64,000 nucleotides of DNA from Spirochaetota bacterium (GTDB lineage Bacteria; Spirochaetota; UBA4802; UBA5550): contig JAGNKX010000005.1 in NCBI GenBank assembly GCA_017999915.1, forward strand, positions 186,001 to 250,000, given 5' to 3'. The position numbers and the translations under genes were made by a program. Positions 35,063 through 44,006 of the stretch are shown one piece after another. Within the stretch, counting starts at the first letter, position 1, and each line of letters starts with the position of its first letter. The notes beneath the pieces were generated by a model. It ran no database searches, was not told where the DNA came from, and saw nothing but the letters and a program-made list of their open reading frames with translations.

Positions 35063-35994
35063 CAAAGATCGCATATTATCCGGGCTGTTCCCTCCTCGGA
35101 TCTTCACGGGAATACGACGAATCGCTGCGCGCCATCGCCGGGCCTATGGGGTTTGACCTCGTTCAGGTGCCCGACTGGAACTGCTGCGGCGCCTCATCGG
35201 CCCATACCCTCAACCACGAGCTGTCGCTGGCCCTGCCGGCGCGGATCCTGGCCCTTGCAGAGACCCTGGGTGTCGAGGAGATGCTGGTTCCCTGCGCGGC
35301 CTGTTACAGCCGCCTCGTTACCGCCCATCACGACCTCGCGGAAAGCACCGAAATGCGGGAAAGAATCGTCGAGATCATCGGCATGCCCTACAAGGGCACC
35401 GTCAGGCCGCTGAACATCCTGGAGTTCCTGGATCAGCACTCTGACGCCTTTAAAGACAAGATCAAGGCCCCCTTCGATAAGGACCTGGCCTGTTACTACG
35501 GCTGCCTCCTGGTTCGTCCGCCCAAGATCACCAAGTTCGACCGCCCCGAGGACCCGCGCACCATGGACAACCTCGTTGAATTGATAGGGGCGAAGGCCCT
35601 TGACTGGGACTTCAAGGTCGAATGCTGCGGAGCGAGCCATTCAATATCCAAGACCGACCTGGTCGGAAAGCTTTCGGCGAAGATAATCGGCAACGCCGTG
35701 AAAAAAGGGGCACAGGCCATTGTCGTGGCCTGTCCCATGTGCCAGTCCAATCTGGACATGCGGCGCAGCTTCATCAACAAGGCCGCCGGACAGAACTATA
35801 CCATACCGATCATCTTCATCACCCAGGCCATCGGCCTGGCCATGGGCCTGGGCGAAAAGGAGCTGGGCCTGCACCGCCATATCGTCAAGGTAAGGTACCC
35901 GGAAAAGGTGCGGGTTGAAGCGCCGGCCAAGCCTAAAGTCGCGGCCGCGGCGGCTGCCCCTGCCGCGCAATCAGAGCAGACGGAGGAAGCGTAA
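35059..35994 (+). CDS. hdrB: Heterodisulfide reductase subunit B
   Basis: 311 residues with two CCG domains: PGCSLLGSS, DWNCCGASS and PCAACY in the first, CYYGCLL, VECCGASH and ACPMCQSN in the second. These bind the noncubane 4Fe-4S clusters that reduce the disulfide. An alanine-rich tail of about 35 residues (AKPKVAAAAAAP and on) is an addition that looks flexible. Since the organism is a bacterium without coenzyme M/B, the disulfide substrate is another one; DsrC-type proteins are the usual suggestion, but no dsrC gene is in the window. Confidence 0.93.
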   Translation: MTKIAYYPGCSLLGSSREYDESLRAIAGPMGFDLVQVPDWNCCGASSAHTLNHELSLALPARILALAETLGVEEMLVPCAACYSRLVTAHHDLAESTEMRERIVEIIGMPYKGTVRPLNILEFLDQHSDAFKDKIKAPFDKDLACYYGCLLVRPPKITKFDRPEDPRTMDNLVELIGAKALDWDFKVECCGASHSISKTDLVGKLSAKIIGNAVKKGAQAIVVACPMCQSNLDMRRSFINKAAGQNYTIPIIFITQAIGLAMGLGEKELGLHRHIVKVRYPEKVRVEAPAKPKVAAAAAAPAAQSEQTEEA

Positions 35995-37986
35995 ATGTCA
36001 CGAATCGGTGTTTTCATTTGTCATTGCGGTGAGAATATAAGCGCGACAGTGGACTGCGCCAGGGTCGCAGAAACCCTGTCCCATGTGCCCGGCGTCGTCC
36101 ACAGCGTGGATTACAAATACATGTGCTCGGACCCGGGCCAGAACATGATCAAGGAAGCCATCAAGGAGAAAAAGCTCGACGGAGTGGTCGTAAGCGCCTG
36201 CTCGCCCCACATGCACGAGCCAACCTTCCGGCGTGCCTGCGCCGAGGCGGGATTGAACCCGTTCCTGTGCGAGATGGCCAACCTCCGGGAGCACTGCTCC
36301 TGGGTCCATGAAAAGAACGAAGCCACGACCGTCAAGGCCATCGACCTGGTCCGGAAGATGGTGGAGAAGGTCAAGAAGAACCAGCCCCTCTATTCCATCA
36401 AGGTGCCGGTCACCAAGACGGCACTCGTCATCGGCGGCGGCATCGCCGGCATCCAGGCGGCGCTGGACATCGCCAACGCCGGCCACAAGGTGGTCATGGT
36501 CGAGCGCTCACCGTCGATCGGCGGCCACATGTCCCAGCTCTCCGAGACCTTCCCGACCCTGGACTGCTCCCAGTGCATCCTGACGCCGCGGATGGTCGAG
36601 GTGGCTCAGCATCCGAACATCACCCTCCACACCTATTCCGAGGTCGAGAGCATGGAGGGTTTCATCGGCAATTTTAAAGTGAAGATACGCAAGAAGGCTC
36701 GCTGCATCGACGAGAAGCTCTGCACCGGCTGCGGCCTCTGCACGACGAAATGCCCCACCAAGAAGATACCGAGCGAATTCAACGAGGGCCTGGGAATGCG
36801 GTCCGCCATATATGTCCCCTTTCCCCAGGCGGTTCCGAACAAGCCCGTCATCGACAAGACCCAGTGCACCTTTTTCCTGAAGGGAAAATGCAAGGTCTGC
36901 GAAAAGGTGTGCCCCACCAAGGCGATCCGCTACGACCAGGAGGACCAGATCCTCGACGTGGAAATCGGCGCCATCGTGCTGGCCACCGGCTTCAACGTCC
37001 TCGGCACCGATTACTTCCCCGAATACGGGTACGGCAAATATAAAGATGTCATCAATGGCCTGCAGTTCGAGCGTATCGCGTCCGCATCCGGCCCGACCTC
37101 CGGGGCGATGAAGCGGCCGTCCGACGGGAAAGAGCCGGAAACCATCGTGTTCGTGGCCTGCGCCGGCTCCCGGGACGAGGCCAAGGGCCTCCCCTACTGC
37201 TCGAAGATATGCTGCATGTACACGGCGAAGCACGCCATGCTCTACAAGCACAAGGTGCATCACGGCAACGCCTACGTCTTCTACATGGACATCCGCTCCG
37301 GCGGCAAGATGTACGATGAGTTCGTGCGCCGCGCGATAGAAGAAGACGACGTAAAATATATCCGCGGCCGCGTTTCCAAGATATACGAGGAAGACGGCAA
37401 GCTCATCGTGATGGGCGCGGACACGCTCCTGGGCCACACGCCGGTCGAGATCAAGGCCGATCTGGTGGTCCTGGCCACCGCCGGGGTCGCCAACGACGGC
37501 GCCGAAGAGCTGGCGCAGAAGCTCCACGTGAGCTACGACCCGTACCATTTCTTCGCCGAGGCGCACCCGAAGCTGCGGCCGGTGGAGACCAACACCGCGG
37601 GCATCTTCCTGACCGGCGCCTGCCAGGCGCCCCGGGACATTCCCGAAACCGTCGCCCAGTCGTCCGGCGCGGCGAGCAAGGTGGCCGCGTTGTTCTCCCA
37701 GGACGAGCTGACCAGGGAACCGATCATCGCGGTCGTAAACCGCACCGCGCCGCCGCTCTACTCGACCTGCACCGGCTGCGCCCTCTGCGTGCCGGCGTGC
37801 CCGTACCAGGCGATCGAGATGGAAGAGATCAAGAACAGGGACGGCAAGGTCGTCAAGCGCGCCGCGAAAGTCAACCCGGGCCTCTGCCAGGGCTGCGGCA
37901 CCTGCGTCGCCCTCTGCCGGGTGAAAGCGATAGACATCCAGGGTTTCAGCAACGAGCAGATTTTCGCGGAGCTGATGGCATTGTAA
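35995..37986 (+). CDS. hdrA: Heterodisulfide reductase subunit A (FAD and iron-sulfur)
   Basis: 663 residues. The N-terminal domain begins VFICHCGENI and includes SACSPHMHEPTFRRAC. A FAD-binding Rossmann motif (LVIGGGIAGIQAALDIANAG) follows at about 143, with LSETFPTLDCSQC. Iron-sulfur motifs come next: CTGCGLCTTKCP, then CKVCEKVCP, and near the C-terminus CTGCALCVPACP and CQGCGTCVALC. This is the flavin-based bifurcating hub of Hdr complexes. It begins directly after the hdrB stop. No in-frame TGA or selenocysteine is seen. A hairpin and a repeat element separate it from flxD. Confidence 0.94.
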   Translation: MSRIGVFICHCGENISATVDCARVAETLSHVPGVVHSVDYKYMCSDPGQNMIKEAIKEKKLDGVVVSACSPHMHEPTFRRACAEAGLNPFLCEMANLREHCSWVHEKNEATTVKAIDLVRKMVEKVKKNQPLYSIKVPVTKTALVIGGGIAGIQAALDIANAGHKVVMVERSPSIGGHMSQLSETFPTLDCSQCILTPRMVEVAQHPNITLHTYSEVESMEGFIGNFKVKIRKKARCIDEKLCTGCGLCTTKCPTKKIPSEFNEGLGMRSAIYVPFPQAVPNKPVIDKTQCTFFLKGKCKVCEKVCPTKAIRYDQEDQILDVEIGAIVLATGFNVLGTDYFPEYGYGKYKDVINGLQFERIASASGPTSGAMKRPSDGKEPETIVFVACAGSRDEAKGLPYCSKICCMYTAKHAMLYKHKVHHGNAYVFYMDIRSGGKMYDEFVRRAIEEDDVKYIRGRVSKIYEEDGKLIVMGADTLLGHTPVEIKADLVVLATAGVANDGAEELAQKLHVSYDPYHFFAEAHPKLRPVETNTAGIFLTGACQAPRDIPETVAQSSGAASKVAALFSQDELTREPIIAVVNRTAPPLYSTCTGCALCVPACPYQAIEMEEIKNRDGKVVKRAAKVNPGLCQGCGTCVALCRVKAIDIQGFSNEQIFAELMAL

Positions 37987-37992
37987 CTGAAA

Positions 37993-38012
37993 GCGCGGCA
38001 TTTATGCCGCGC
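37993..38012 (+). other. Short hairpin after hdrA inside the operon
   Basis: GCGCGGCAT (37993-38001) and ATGCCGCGC (38004-38012) pair across a two-base gap, six bases after the hdrA stop. There is no U-run, so it may slow or partly end transcription, or protect the upstream message. Confidence 0.6.
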
Positions 38013-38027
38013 ATCAAATAGCAGATT

Positions 38028-38107
38028 CCTCCCCCTCGATGGGGGAGGTTAGGTGGGGGTGAAAATGGTTATCCACCCTCCCCCGGCCCCTCCCATCAAG
38101 GGAGGGG
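38028..38107. repeat. G/C-run inverted-repeat element, copy 2, inside the hdr-flx operon
   Basis: CCTCCCCC (38028-38035) pairs with GGGGGAGG (38041-38048), and CCCCTCCC (38087-38094) with GGGAGGGG (38100-38107); the two halves are also imperfect inverses of each other. CCCCCGGCCCCTCCCATCAA matches part of the element at 5526-5652. It sits between hdrA and flxD. Confidence 0.7.
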
Positions 38108-38142
38108 GGATTCGTGAAAGAATCAATGAACGGAGTACTACC

Positions 38143-38598
38143 ATGGCCGATTTCGAACCGAAAGTAATAGCCTTTGTCTGCAACTGGTGCACCTACACGG
38201 GCGCCGACCTGACCGGCACGAGCCGCATCAAGCACGCCTCCAACGTGAGGATCATCCGCCTGCCGTGCACCGGCCGGATCGACTTCATGCTCCTGATGAA
38301 GGCCTTCGCCAAGGGCGCAGACGGCATCATCGTGTCAGGGTGCCATCCCAACGACTGCCACTACACATCGGGCAACTTCCACGCCCGGCGCCGGTGGATC
38401 GTGTACCGGTCCCTCCTCAATTTCATGGGCGTCGACACCCGGAGGATCATCTTCTCCTGGGTCTCCGCGGCCGAGGGAGCGAAGTGGGCCGAGGTCGTCA
38501 ACAACGCGGTAAAGGAATTCAGGGCCCTGGGGCCCTATGAAGAATACAAGGATCTCGCCCCGATCCGCTCGAGCTGGAGGAGTGAACATGCAGGATAA
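38143..38598 (+). CDS. flxD: FlxD/MvhD-type iron-sulfur subunit
   Basis: 151 residues of the MvhD/FlpD family, with the conserved cysteines in AFVCNWCTYTG (13, 16), RLPCTGRID (42) and GCHPNDCHY (67, 72) that bind a 2Fe-2S cluster. MvhD-type proteins pass electrons from a hydrogenase, formate dehydrogenase or, here, an NADH-oxidising module to HdrA. GGAG seven bases before ATG 38143 fixes the start; the longer frame to 38053 runs into the repeat element. Its end overlaps flxC by 11 bases. Confidence 0.88.
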   Translation: MADFEPKVIAFVCNWCTYTGADLTGTSRIKHASNVRIIRLPCTGRIDFMLLMKAFAKGADGIIVSGCHPNDCHYTSGNFHARRRWIVYRSLLNFMGVDTRRIIFSWVSAAEGAKWAEVVNNAVKEFRALGPYEEYKDLAPIRSSWRSEHAG

Positions 38599-39376
38599 GA
38601 TAAGACAGAAAGCCAAGGAACTGCTCTCGAGCGGCGCCGTGAAAATGGTCATCGGCTACGGCGAAGGCAGCGGCAAGCGGGTGCGCGCCCTCTTCATACA
38701 GAAGCCGGAAGACGCCGACAAGCTCATCATGGACGAGCGCTGCGTCCAGAACCTGGCCGTATACCTCACCAAGCACGAGGTGCGCGCCGCGGGCAAGCCC
38801 GCCATCGTGGCGCGGATGCACGTTATCTGGTCCATCAACCAGCTCGCCTACGAGGAGCAGTTCAGGGACGGCGATATCGCCGTAATCGGCATATCCGAAA
38901 ACAACGAGCTCGTGGACCTGCCGGACCTCAAATCCATAAAAGATTACGCGGATAAAAATCCCCTGGTCCTCACCGCCGAGGAGCAGGCCGAGGTCGACAA
39001 GCTGGATAAAATGACCCGCGAGGAGCGGTGGAAGTACTGGCTCGACGAGCTTTCGAACTGCATCAAGTGCTACGCCTGCCGGGCCAGCTGCCCCATGTGC
39101 TATTGCCAGCGCTGCACCGTGGAGGTGAACCAGCCGCAATGGATCAGCGTCCCCTCCCATGAGCTCGGCAACGTTGAGTGGCACATCATGCGCGCCATGC
39201 ACCTCGCCGGCCGCTGCGTCAACTGCGGGGAATGCACCCGGGCCTGCCCGGTGAAGATACCCTTAAGGCTCCTGAACCAGAGAATCATCGCGGACATAGC
39301 CGCCAATTTCGGCCAGGAAGGGGAGTACGCCCTCGCCGCGTTTAAACCGAACGATAAAGAAGACTTCATCAGGTAG
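38588..39376 (+). CDS. flxC: FlxC-type 4Fe-4S ferredoxin-domain subunit
   Basis: 262 residues. The N-terminal 140 residues form a domain beginning with RQKAKELLSSGAVKMVIGYG, without cysteines for clusters. The rest has CIKCYACRASCPMCYCQRC and CVNCGECTRACPVKIP, two ferredoxin-like clusters plus extra cysteines. This matches FlxC of the FlxABCD-HdrABC complex described in Desulfovibrio. The start lies within the end of flxD and has GGAGGAG a few bases upstream. Confidence 0.82.
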   Translation: MQDKIRQKAKELLSSGAVKMVIGYGEGSGKRVRALFIQKPEDADKLIMDERCVQNLAVYLTKHEVRAAGKPAIVARMHVIWSINQLAYEEQFRDGDIAVIGISENNELVDLPDLKSIKDYADKNPLVLTAEEQAEVDKLDKMTREERWKYWLDELSNCIKCYACRASCPMCYCQRCTVEVNQPQWISVPSHELGNVEWHIMRAMHLAGRCVNCGECTRACPVKIPLRLLNQRIIADIAANFGQEGEYALAAFKPNDKEDFIR

Positions 39377-39382
39377 AAGGCC

Positions 39383-40396
39383 ATGACAGATAAAAAAATA
39401 CTGAAGAAAAGCTCCCTCGACGAGCTGTTCAAAAAGCTGAAATCAGGCGGGAAGCGCGTCATCGCGCCCGTGGACAAAGGCGGGAAGATCCTCTTCCAGG
39501 AGGTCGATTCCGCGGCTGCCATGGCCCCGGACTACGTGCAGACGACCATGTCCGCCAAGGACGTCATCCTGCCCCGGTGCGAGGAGATGATGCGTTTCAC
39601 GACCGGCCAGGGCACCGTTTCCATGGAAAAGGCGCCGGACATGCCGCCTCCCTCGGTGGTTTTCGGCGTGCGCCCCTGCGACGCGCGGAGCATCGCCGTG
39701 CTGAACGCGGTATACCTGAAGGACTACAACGACGCGCTGTTTAAATCGAAGATCGACAACACCACCGTCGTCGGGATCAGCTGCGCGAAATGCGACGAGT
39801 ATTGCTTCTGCACATCGGTCAACGGCACTCCGGGCGACACCGAGGGGAGCGACATCCTCCTCACCGAGGTCGACGGCGGCAATTATCTCGCTGAAATAAT
39901 AACCAACAAAGGCAAGGCCCTGGCGGATTCGGCGCCGGAGCTCTTCACGGCCGCCGGGAGCGAGGACAAGGGCAAACACCTGGCCGATGTAAAGGTCCAG
40001 TTCGACGTCAAGGCCCTGGAGAAAAAGCTCCCCGGCGTCTTCGACGCCGAGGTCTGGATAACACAGTCCCTCCGCTGCATCGGCTGCGGGACCTGCAGCT
40101 ACGTGTGCCCGGCCTGCACCTGCTTCGACATCCAGGACGAGACGGACGCAAGCAAGGGCATCCGCTTCCGCTGCTGGGACTCCTGCGGCTTCGGGCAGTT
40201 CACCCTGCACACCTCCGGGCACAACCCCCGGGAGGTCCAGAGCCAGCGGTGGCGCCAGCGTATCATGCACAAGTTCTCCTACCAGCCGGACCAGCTCCAG
40301 GTCACGGGCTGCGTCGGGTGCGGCCGCTGCTCGCGCGCCTGCCCGGTGGACATGAACATACTGCAACACATCAAAGACATACTTGAGGTCCGGTAA
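39383..40396 (+). CDS. flxB: FlxB-type 4Fe-4S subunit (sulfhydrogenase beta/AsrA-like)
   Basis: 337 residues. The front half is the domain shared with sulfhydrogenase beta and anaerobic sulfite reductase A subunits: VIAPVDKGGKILFQEV and VFGVRPCDARSIAVLN, then ISCAKCDEYCFCTS. The back half has CIGCGTCSYVCPACTCFD and CVGCGRCSRACPVDMN, two 4Fe-4S clusters. It carries electrons between the NAD-binding subunit (FlxA) and the rest. Stop and next start overlap by one base (TAATG). Confidence 0.87.
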   Translation: MTDKKILKKSSLDELFKKLKSGGKRVIAPVDKGGKILFQEVDSAAAMAPDYVQTTMSAKDVILPRCEEMMRFTTGQGTVSMEKAPDMPPPSVVFGVRPCDARSIAVLNAVYLKDYNDALFKSKIDNTTVVGISCAKCDEYCFCTSVNGTPGDTEGSDILLTEVDGGNYLAEIITNKGKALADSAPELFTAAGSEDKGKHLADVKVQFDVKALEKKLPGVFDAEVWITQSLRCIGCGTCSYVCPACTCFDIQDETDASKGIRFRCWDSCGFGQFTLHTSGHNPREVQSQRWRQRIMHKFSYQPDQLQVTGCVGCGRCSRACPVDMNILQHIKDILEVR

Positions 40397-41235
40397 TGGA
40401 AGAGAAAAACGTATATCAACCCTATCTCATGCGTGTAGCCGCCATCATCGACGAAACGCCGGACGTCAAGACCTTCCGCCTCGAGTTCATCAACGAGGAA
40501 GAGGGTAAAAACTTCAAGTTCAAGGCCGGCCAGTTCGGGGAATACTCCGTGTTCGGCGAGGGTGAGAGCACCTTCTGCATCGCCTCCTCGCCCACCCGCG
40601 AGGGATATATCGAATGCACCTTCAGGAAGATGGGTCGGGTCACCAAGGCCCTGGCGTCCAGGGAGATCGGCGACACCGTCGGCTTCCGCGGCCCCTACGG
40701 CAACACCTTCCCCATCGACCAGTGGAAGGGGAAAAGCCTTCTCTTCGTCACGGGCGGCATCGCCCTGCCCCCGCTCCGCTGCGTCATCTGGAACTCCCTG
40801 GACCTGCGCGACAACTTCAAGGACATCACCATCGTGTACGGCGCCCGGTCGGTCAACGACCTGGTGTACAAGCATGAGCTCGAGGAATGGGGCAAGCGCG
40901 GCGACGTGAAGCTCATCACCACGGTCGACCCCGGCGGGGAGACCAAGGAGTGGAAGGGCGAGGTCGGATTCGTGCCCACGGTCCTCGAAAAGGCGGCGCC
41001 GTCCAGCGCCAACACCATCGCGCTCCTGTGCGGCCCCCCCATCATGATAAAGCTCACCATGCCGGTCCTGACCAAGCTCGGATTCACGCCGGACAACATC
41101 TTCACCACCCTTGAGAACAGGATGAAGTGCGGCATCGGCAAGTGCGGCCGCTGCAACGTGGGCAAATACTTCGTGTGCAAGGACGGCCCGGTCTTCACCT
41201 TCTCCCAGGTAACCCAGCTGCCGCCGGAGTATTAA
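40396..41235 (+). CDS. flxA: FlxA-type FAD/NAD(P)-binding oxidoreductase subunit
   Basis: 279 residues of the ferredoxin-NADP reductase family as found in sulfhydrogenase gamma and PyrK. STFCIASSPTREG is the FAD-binding segment, LLFVTGGIALPPLR the NAD-binding start, ALLCGPPIM the later nucleotide segment, and CGIGKCGRCNVG with VCKDGPVFT the C-terminal 2Fe-2S motif. It is the entry point for electrons from NADH. As last gene of the operon it is followed by a strong terminator. Confidence 0.9.
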   Translation: MEEKNVYQPYLMRVAAIIDETPDVKTFRLEFINEEEGKNFKFKAGQFGEYSVFGEGESTFCIASSPTREGYIECTFRKMGRVTKALASREIGDTVGFRGPYGNTFPIDQWKGKSLLFVTGGIALPPLRCVIWNSLDLRDNFKDITIVYGARSVNDLVYKHELEEWGKRGDVKLITTVDPGGETKEWKGEVGFVPTVLEKAAPSSANTIALLCGPPIMIKLTMPVLTKLGFTPDNIFTTLENRMKCGIGKCGRCNVGKYFVCKDGPVFTFSQVTQLPPEY

Positions 41236-41264
41236 AAAAAGCGCTTAAACACTGGTTTGTACAG

Positions 41265-41292
41265 ATTAAGGCAGGTCAAGACCTGCCTTAAT
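41265..41292 (+). terminator. Terminator of the hdr-flx operon
   Basis: ATTAAGGCAGGTC (41265-41277) and GACCTGCCTTAAT (41280-41292) are exact inverse repeats with a two-base gap, 29 bases after the flxA stop, followed by TGTTAT. Confidence 0.85.
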
Positions 41293-41609
41293 TGTTATAA
41301 AATGCTATCCCATTCCCCGTTTGTTCCATATGCATGTAACTCCGAACGGGCAATATTGCGCGCCGCCCTGCCGGCCGGGAATGGACAGGCACTCGCCACA
41401 CAAGGGCGCGTGGCGGAAAATTTCCAGGCCTTTGTTCATTATTTTTCCCGATGACATGATCCGTAATTGGTGCATATAAAACGCATCGTGTTCCGTTTAG
41501 CTTGCCCGTGAGAGAAGGTAAATTCCTGGTTTGTCAAAATAAATCATTGACTCGACCGCTGTTATGTGAACTATTCCGGTATCCAGACCGACTGTTGCGA
41601 GGTAGAGCT
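41293..41609 (+). other. Intergenic region without a recognised gene
   Basis: This 317-base stretch separates the hdr-flx terminator from the nitrilase-family gene. An open frame at 41257-41454 has no ribosome site or recognisable sequence. Otherwise nothing seen. Confidence 0.4.
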
Positions 41610-42530
41610 ATGAGATTACGGATCGCTTCCATCCAGATGATTTCTGAAAATAACGACATCATGGGCAACAGGGTCAGGGCGATGCGGCTTATCGGGCAGG
41701 CCATAAAAAAGAAGGCACGCTTGATCCTGTTGCCAGAATTCGCACTGAACGGGTACACGTACACCGATGACATCTGGAAAACGGCTGAGCCCCTCGACGG
41801 CCCGACCGCGCGCTTGATGAAAGATATTAGCAAAAAACATAGGGTTTATATCGGCACCTGTATCCTGGAAAAGGCGGTCAATGAATTTTATGACACCTTC
41901 ATTCTCGTTGGTCCGGGGAAAGACGAATTCTGGAGCCACCGGAAAATAGAGCCTGCTACGTACGAGGCGTTTTTCTTCAGGGGCGGCGGCGTAATTCCAG
42001 GGGTATTTGATACGCCGCTGGGTCGCATCGGCGTTGCCATCTGCTTCGACACTTCCAAAACCCACACGTTGAAGTCCCTGGCGGACGGCAGGCCGGACCT
42101 TGTGCTTATACCCTTCTCATGCCCGGGCCTTCCGACGATTCTCCCTGCCGGCAGCAGGAAGAACTGGGACAAACTCTTTATCCGCATCCCCTTCGCGTAC
42201 GCCGAATACCTGGGCGTGCCAGTGATCACCTCAAATAAAACGGGCGGATTTATCAGCACCCTCCCCCTGACCCGTTTCATCAGGGCGCGGATGCCATTCA
42301 TTGATGTATCTCAGATCGTCGACCGCGACGGCACTCTCCTTGCCCGGGCGGAATCGGGAGAACAGGTTCTTGTCAGCGACATCGAGATCAGGCCTGATTC
42401 ATTCCGCGGGCTACACAGGGCAATCCCGGCCGGCCGATGGCTCATGCCATACACGTTCGTCACGAAGTTAACGACTGAACTCAGTTATATCCTGGGCAGG
42501 GTCCGTTACACTCTTCGCAAAAAATTTTAA
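41610..42530 (+). CDS. Carbon-nitrogen hydrolase (nitrilase superfamily)
   Basis: 306 residues with the nitrilase-superfamily triad in order: Glu in LILLPEFALNGY, Lys in WSHRKIEPATYE, and Cys in VAICFDTSK. Nothing fused at either end. Members hydrolyse nitriles, omega-amides, carbamoyl groups or move acyl groups; the Lnt at 49346 is another branch of the same family. The substrate cannot be told. GAGG seven bases before ATG 41610 sets the start, against a longer frame from 41502. Confidence 0.87.
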   Translation: MRLRIASIQMISENNDIMGNRVRAMRLIGQAIKKKARLILLPEFALNGYTYTDDIWKTAEPLDGPTARLMKDISKKHRVYIGTCILEKAVNEFYDTFILVGPGKDEFWSHRKIEPATYEAFFFRGGGVIPGVFDTPLGRIGVAICFDTSKTHTLKSLADGRPDLVLIPFSCPGLPTILPAGSRKNWDKLFIRIPFAYAEYLGVPVITSNKTGGFISTLPLTRFIRARMPFIDVSQIVDRDGTLLARAESGEQVLVSDIEIRPDSFRGLHRAIPAGRWLMPYTFVTKLTTELSYILGRVRYTLRKKF

Positions 42531-42809
42531 GACCCCTATCCAGCGCTTTTTCTGTTAGGGAGGCCTCATTTGAGAGGATGCCGGCGCCGATGCTTCGACA
42601 GGCCCGGCACAAATACAATGAAATGATCCCCTTTTATTTCCCCAGGGAGTGGCTTATTCCAGGATGGTCATTGATCCCGTTTCAGCTTGAATCGCCTCTG
42701 GCGCACGGCAAGAACGCGCCGGGGAACCAGGCCCGGAAAATGATTTGACCGCCGCAAGCATCCGTGATACAGACTTCATTAAATAATCACATCAGGCAGA
42801 GGTGGCATT

Positions 42810-43310
42810 ATGGCATTCTTCTCACGGGCCGCGCAGCGCGACCGAGGCAGAACATTGCGCGTGTATCAAAAGATGTCGCGCTTCCCCCTGGGAAAGCGCC
42901 TGTATAGCCGCATGGTCGGCTTCTACGCTCCCTATACATCGACCATCGGAGCTCATGTCGAGGAACTGCGCCCCGGCTACTGCGCCCTTATCGTGAAGGA
43001 CCGAAGAAAGGTGCGCAACCACCTGCGCACCGTTCACGCCGCCGCGCTGTGCAACCTGTGCGAGACGACCATGGGTCTCCTGGCTGATGTCACCATTCCT
43101 CCCCGGCTGCGCTGGATCCCTGCGGAGATGGACATTCAGTATCTGAAAAAAGCGAGGGGCGCCCTGCGCGCCGAAGGCAGTCTGGGAACGGAGGGACCCT
43201 ATCCGGACAAAATTCCCATAACGGTGGAAGTCACGGACCGGGGCGGAGACGCGGTGGCGCGGGCGGTCATCACGATCCTCGCAACCGAATATACCGCCGG
43301 AGCCCGCTGA
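42810..43310 (+). CDS. DUF4442 hotdog-fold (thioesterase-like) protein
   Basis: 166 residues. The order of features fits DUF4442 and PaaI-like hotdog proteins: a basic N-terminus, FYAPYTSTIGAHVEELRPGYCAL, RNHLRTVHAAALCNLCETTMGLL on the central helix, RWIPAEMDIQYLKKARG, and a last strand AVARAVITILATEY. A role as acyl-CoA thioesterase is possible but DUF4442 itself is not characterised. Good ribosome site (AGAGG, seven bases). Stands apart from its neighbours. Confidence 0.78.
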   Translation: MAFFSRAAQRDRGRTLRVYQKMSRFPLGKRLYSRMVGFYAPYTSTIGAHVEELRPGYCALIVKDRRKVRNHLRTVHAAALCNLCETTMGLLADVTIPPRLRWIPAEMDIQYLKKARGALRAEGSLGTEGPYPDKIPITVEVTDRGGDAVARAVITILATEYTAGAR

Positions 43311-43427
43311 AGGGGCCGCATCCGGCCGGTATCGCCATTGCCCCGGGGAAGGAAGAGGCTTTAACAAGCAGCATGAACATCGAAAACTAAAAAAAATCGC
43401 AATTCAACGACAGGGGGGGACCATCCC

Positions 43428-43886
43428 ATGATAAAAATAGTGTTTCTGACGCTTTTGAGCCTTGTCACTGCATTCGTTTCCTGCACAAAGATACAGGGGG
43501 CGATAGAATCCACGGGAGAAGCCCTGGGCACCTGGACCCTGACGCCGGACAAATGCATGACCGGCAACCGGGAAAGAATCGTAGGGGCTGCACTCTACAC
43601 CGAAAAAGACCCGAATGTAAGCGTGCGAATAGCCAGGGACATGCGGAACCAGCTGCTGATCACCGTCGCCATCCCTTCCACGTGCAAAAAGGACGGCACC
43701 TGTCAGGCCCTTCTCATCGACAAAAGCAGGTGCTCCGTGTTATCAGGGGACGTCAGGTTGACCAATGTCATGACGCCTGACGATTTTCATCATGCCGACG
43801 GGTCCCTGTCAATGGACTGCGCCGTGAATATCGGCGCGAAAAAAAGCAGGATAAAGGGCGAAGTACGGTTCGCCAACTGCAACTAG
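43428..43886 (+). CDS. Small lipoprotein of unknown function
   Basis: 152 residues. The signal peptide ends in LVTAFVSC, a relaxed lipobox with Cys at residue 19. The mature part contains an ALGTWTLTPDKC stretch, four further cysteine-containing positions (STCKKDGTC, KSRCSVL, SMDCAVN, FANCN) and no recognised domain. The cysteines could form disulfides outside the inner membrane. A G-rich ribosome site precedes the start. Confidence 0.72.
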   Translation: MIKIVFLTLLSLVTAFVSCTKIQGAIESTGEALGTWTLTPDKCMTGNRERIVGAALYTEKDPNVSVRIARDMRNQLLITVAIPSTCKKDGTCQALLIDKSRCSVLSGDVRLTNVMTPDDFHHADGSLSMDCAVNIGAKKSRIKGEVRFANCN

Positions 43887-44006
43887 CGGTAACAGATGAC
43901 GGCGGCAAACGGAGAGCAACAAATGCTATTTTTAAAGAAGCGGATAAATTTTAATTGACTTTTAAAATTTCCCCGCTGAAATACCCATTCATCTATGGAG
44001 GCGATA

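Noticed and set aside
35995-37986. Selenocysteine in HdrA
   Set aside because: Some HdrA proteins use it, but no in-frame TGA is present and the expected positions are ordinary cysteines.
36508-38001. 497-residue open frame opposite hdrA
   Set aside because: Shadow of hdrA in a GC-rich region; composition unlike a protein.
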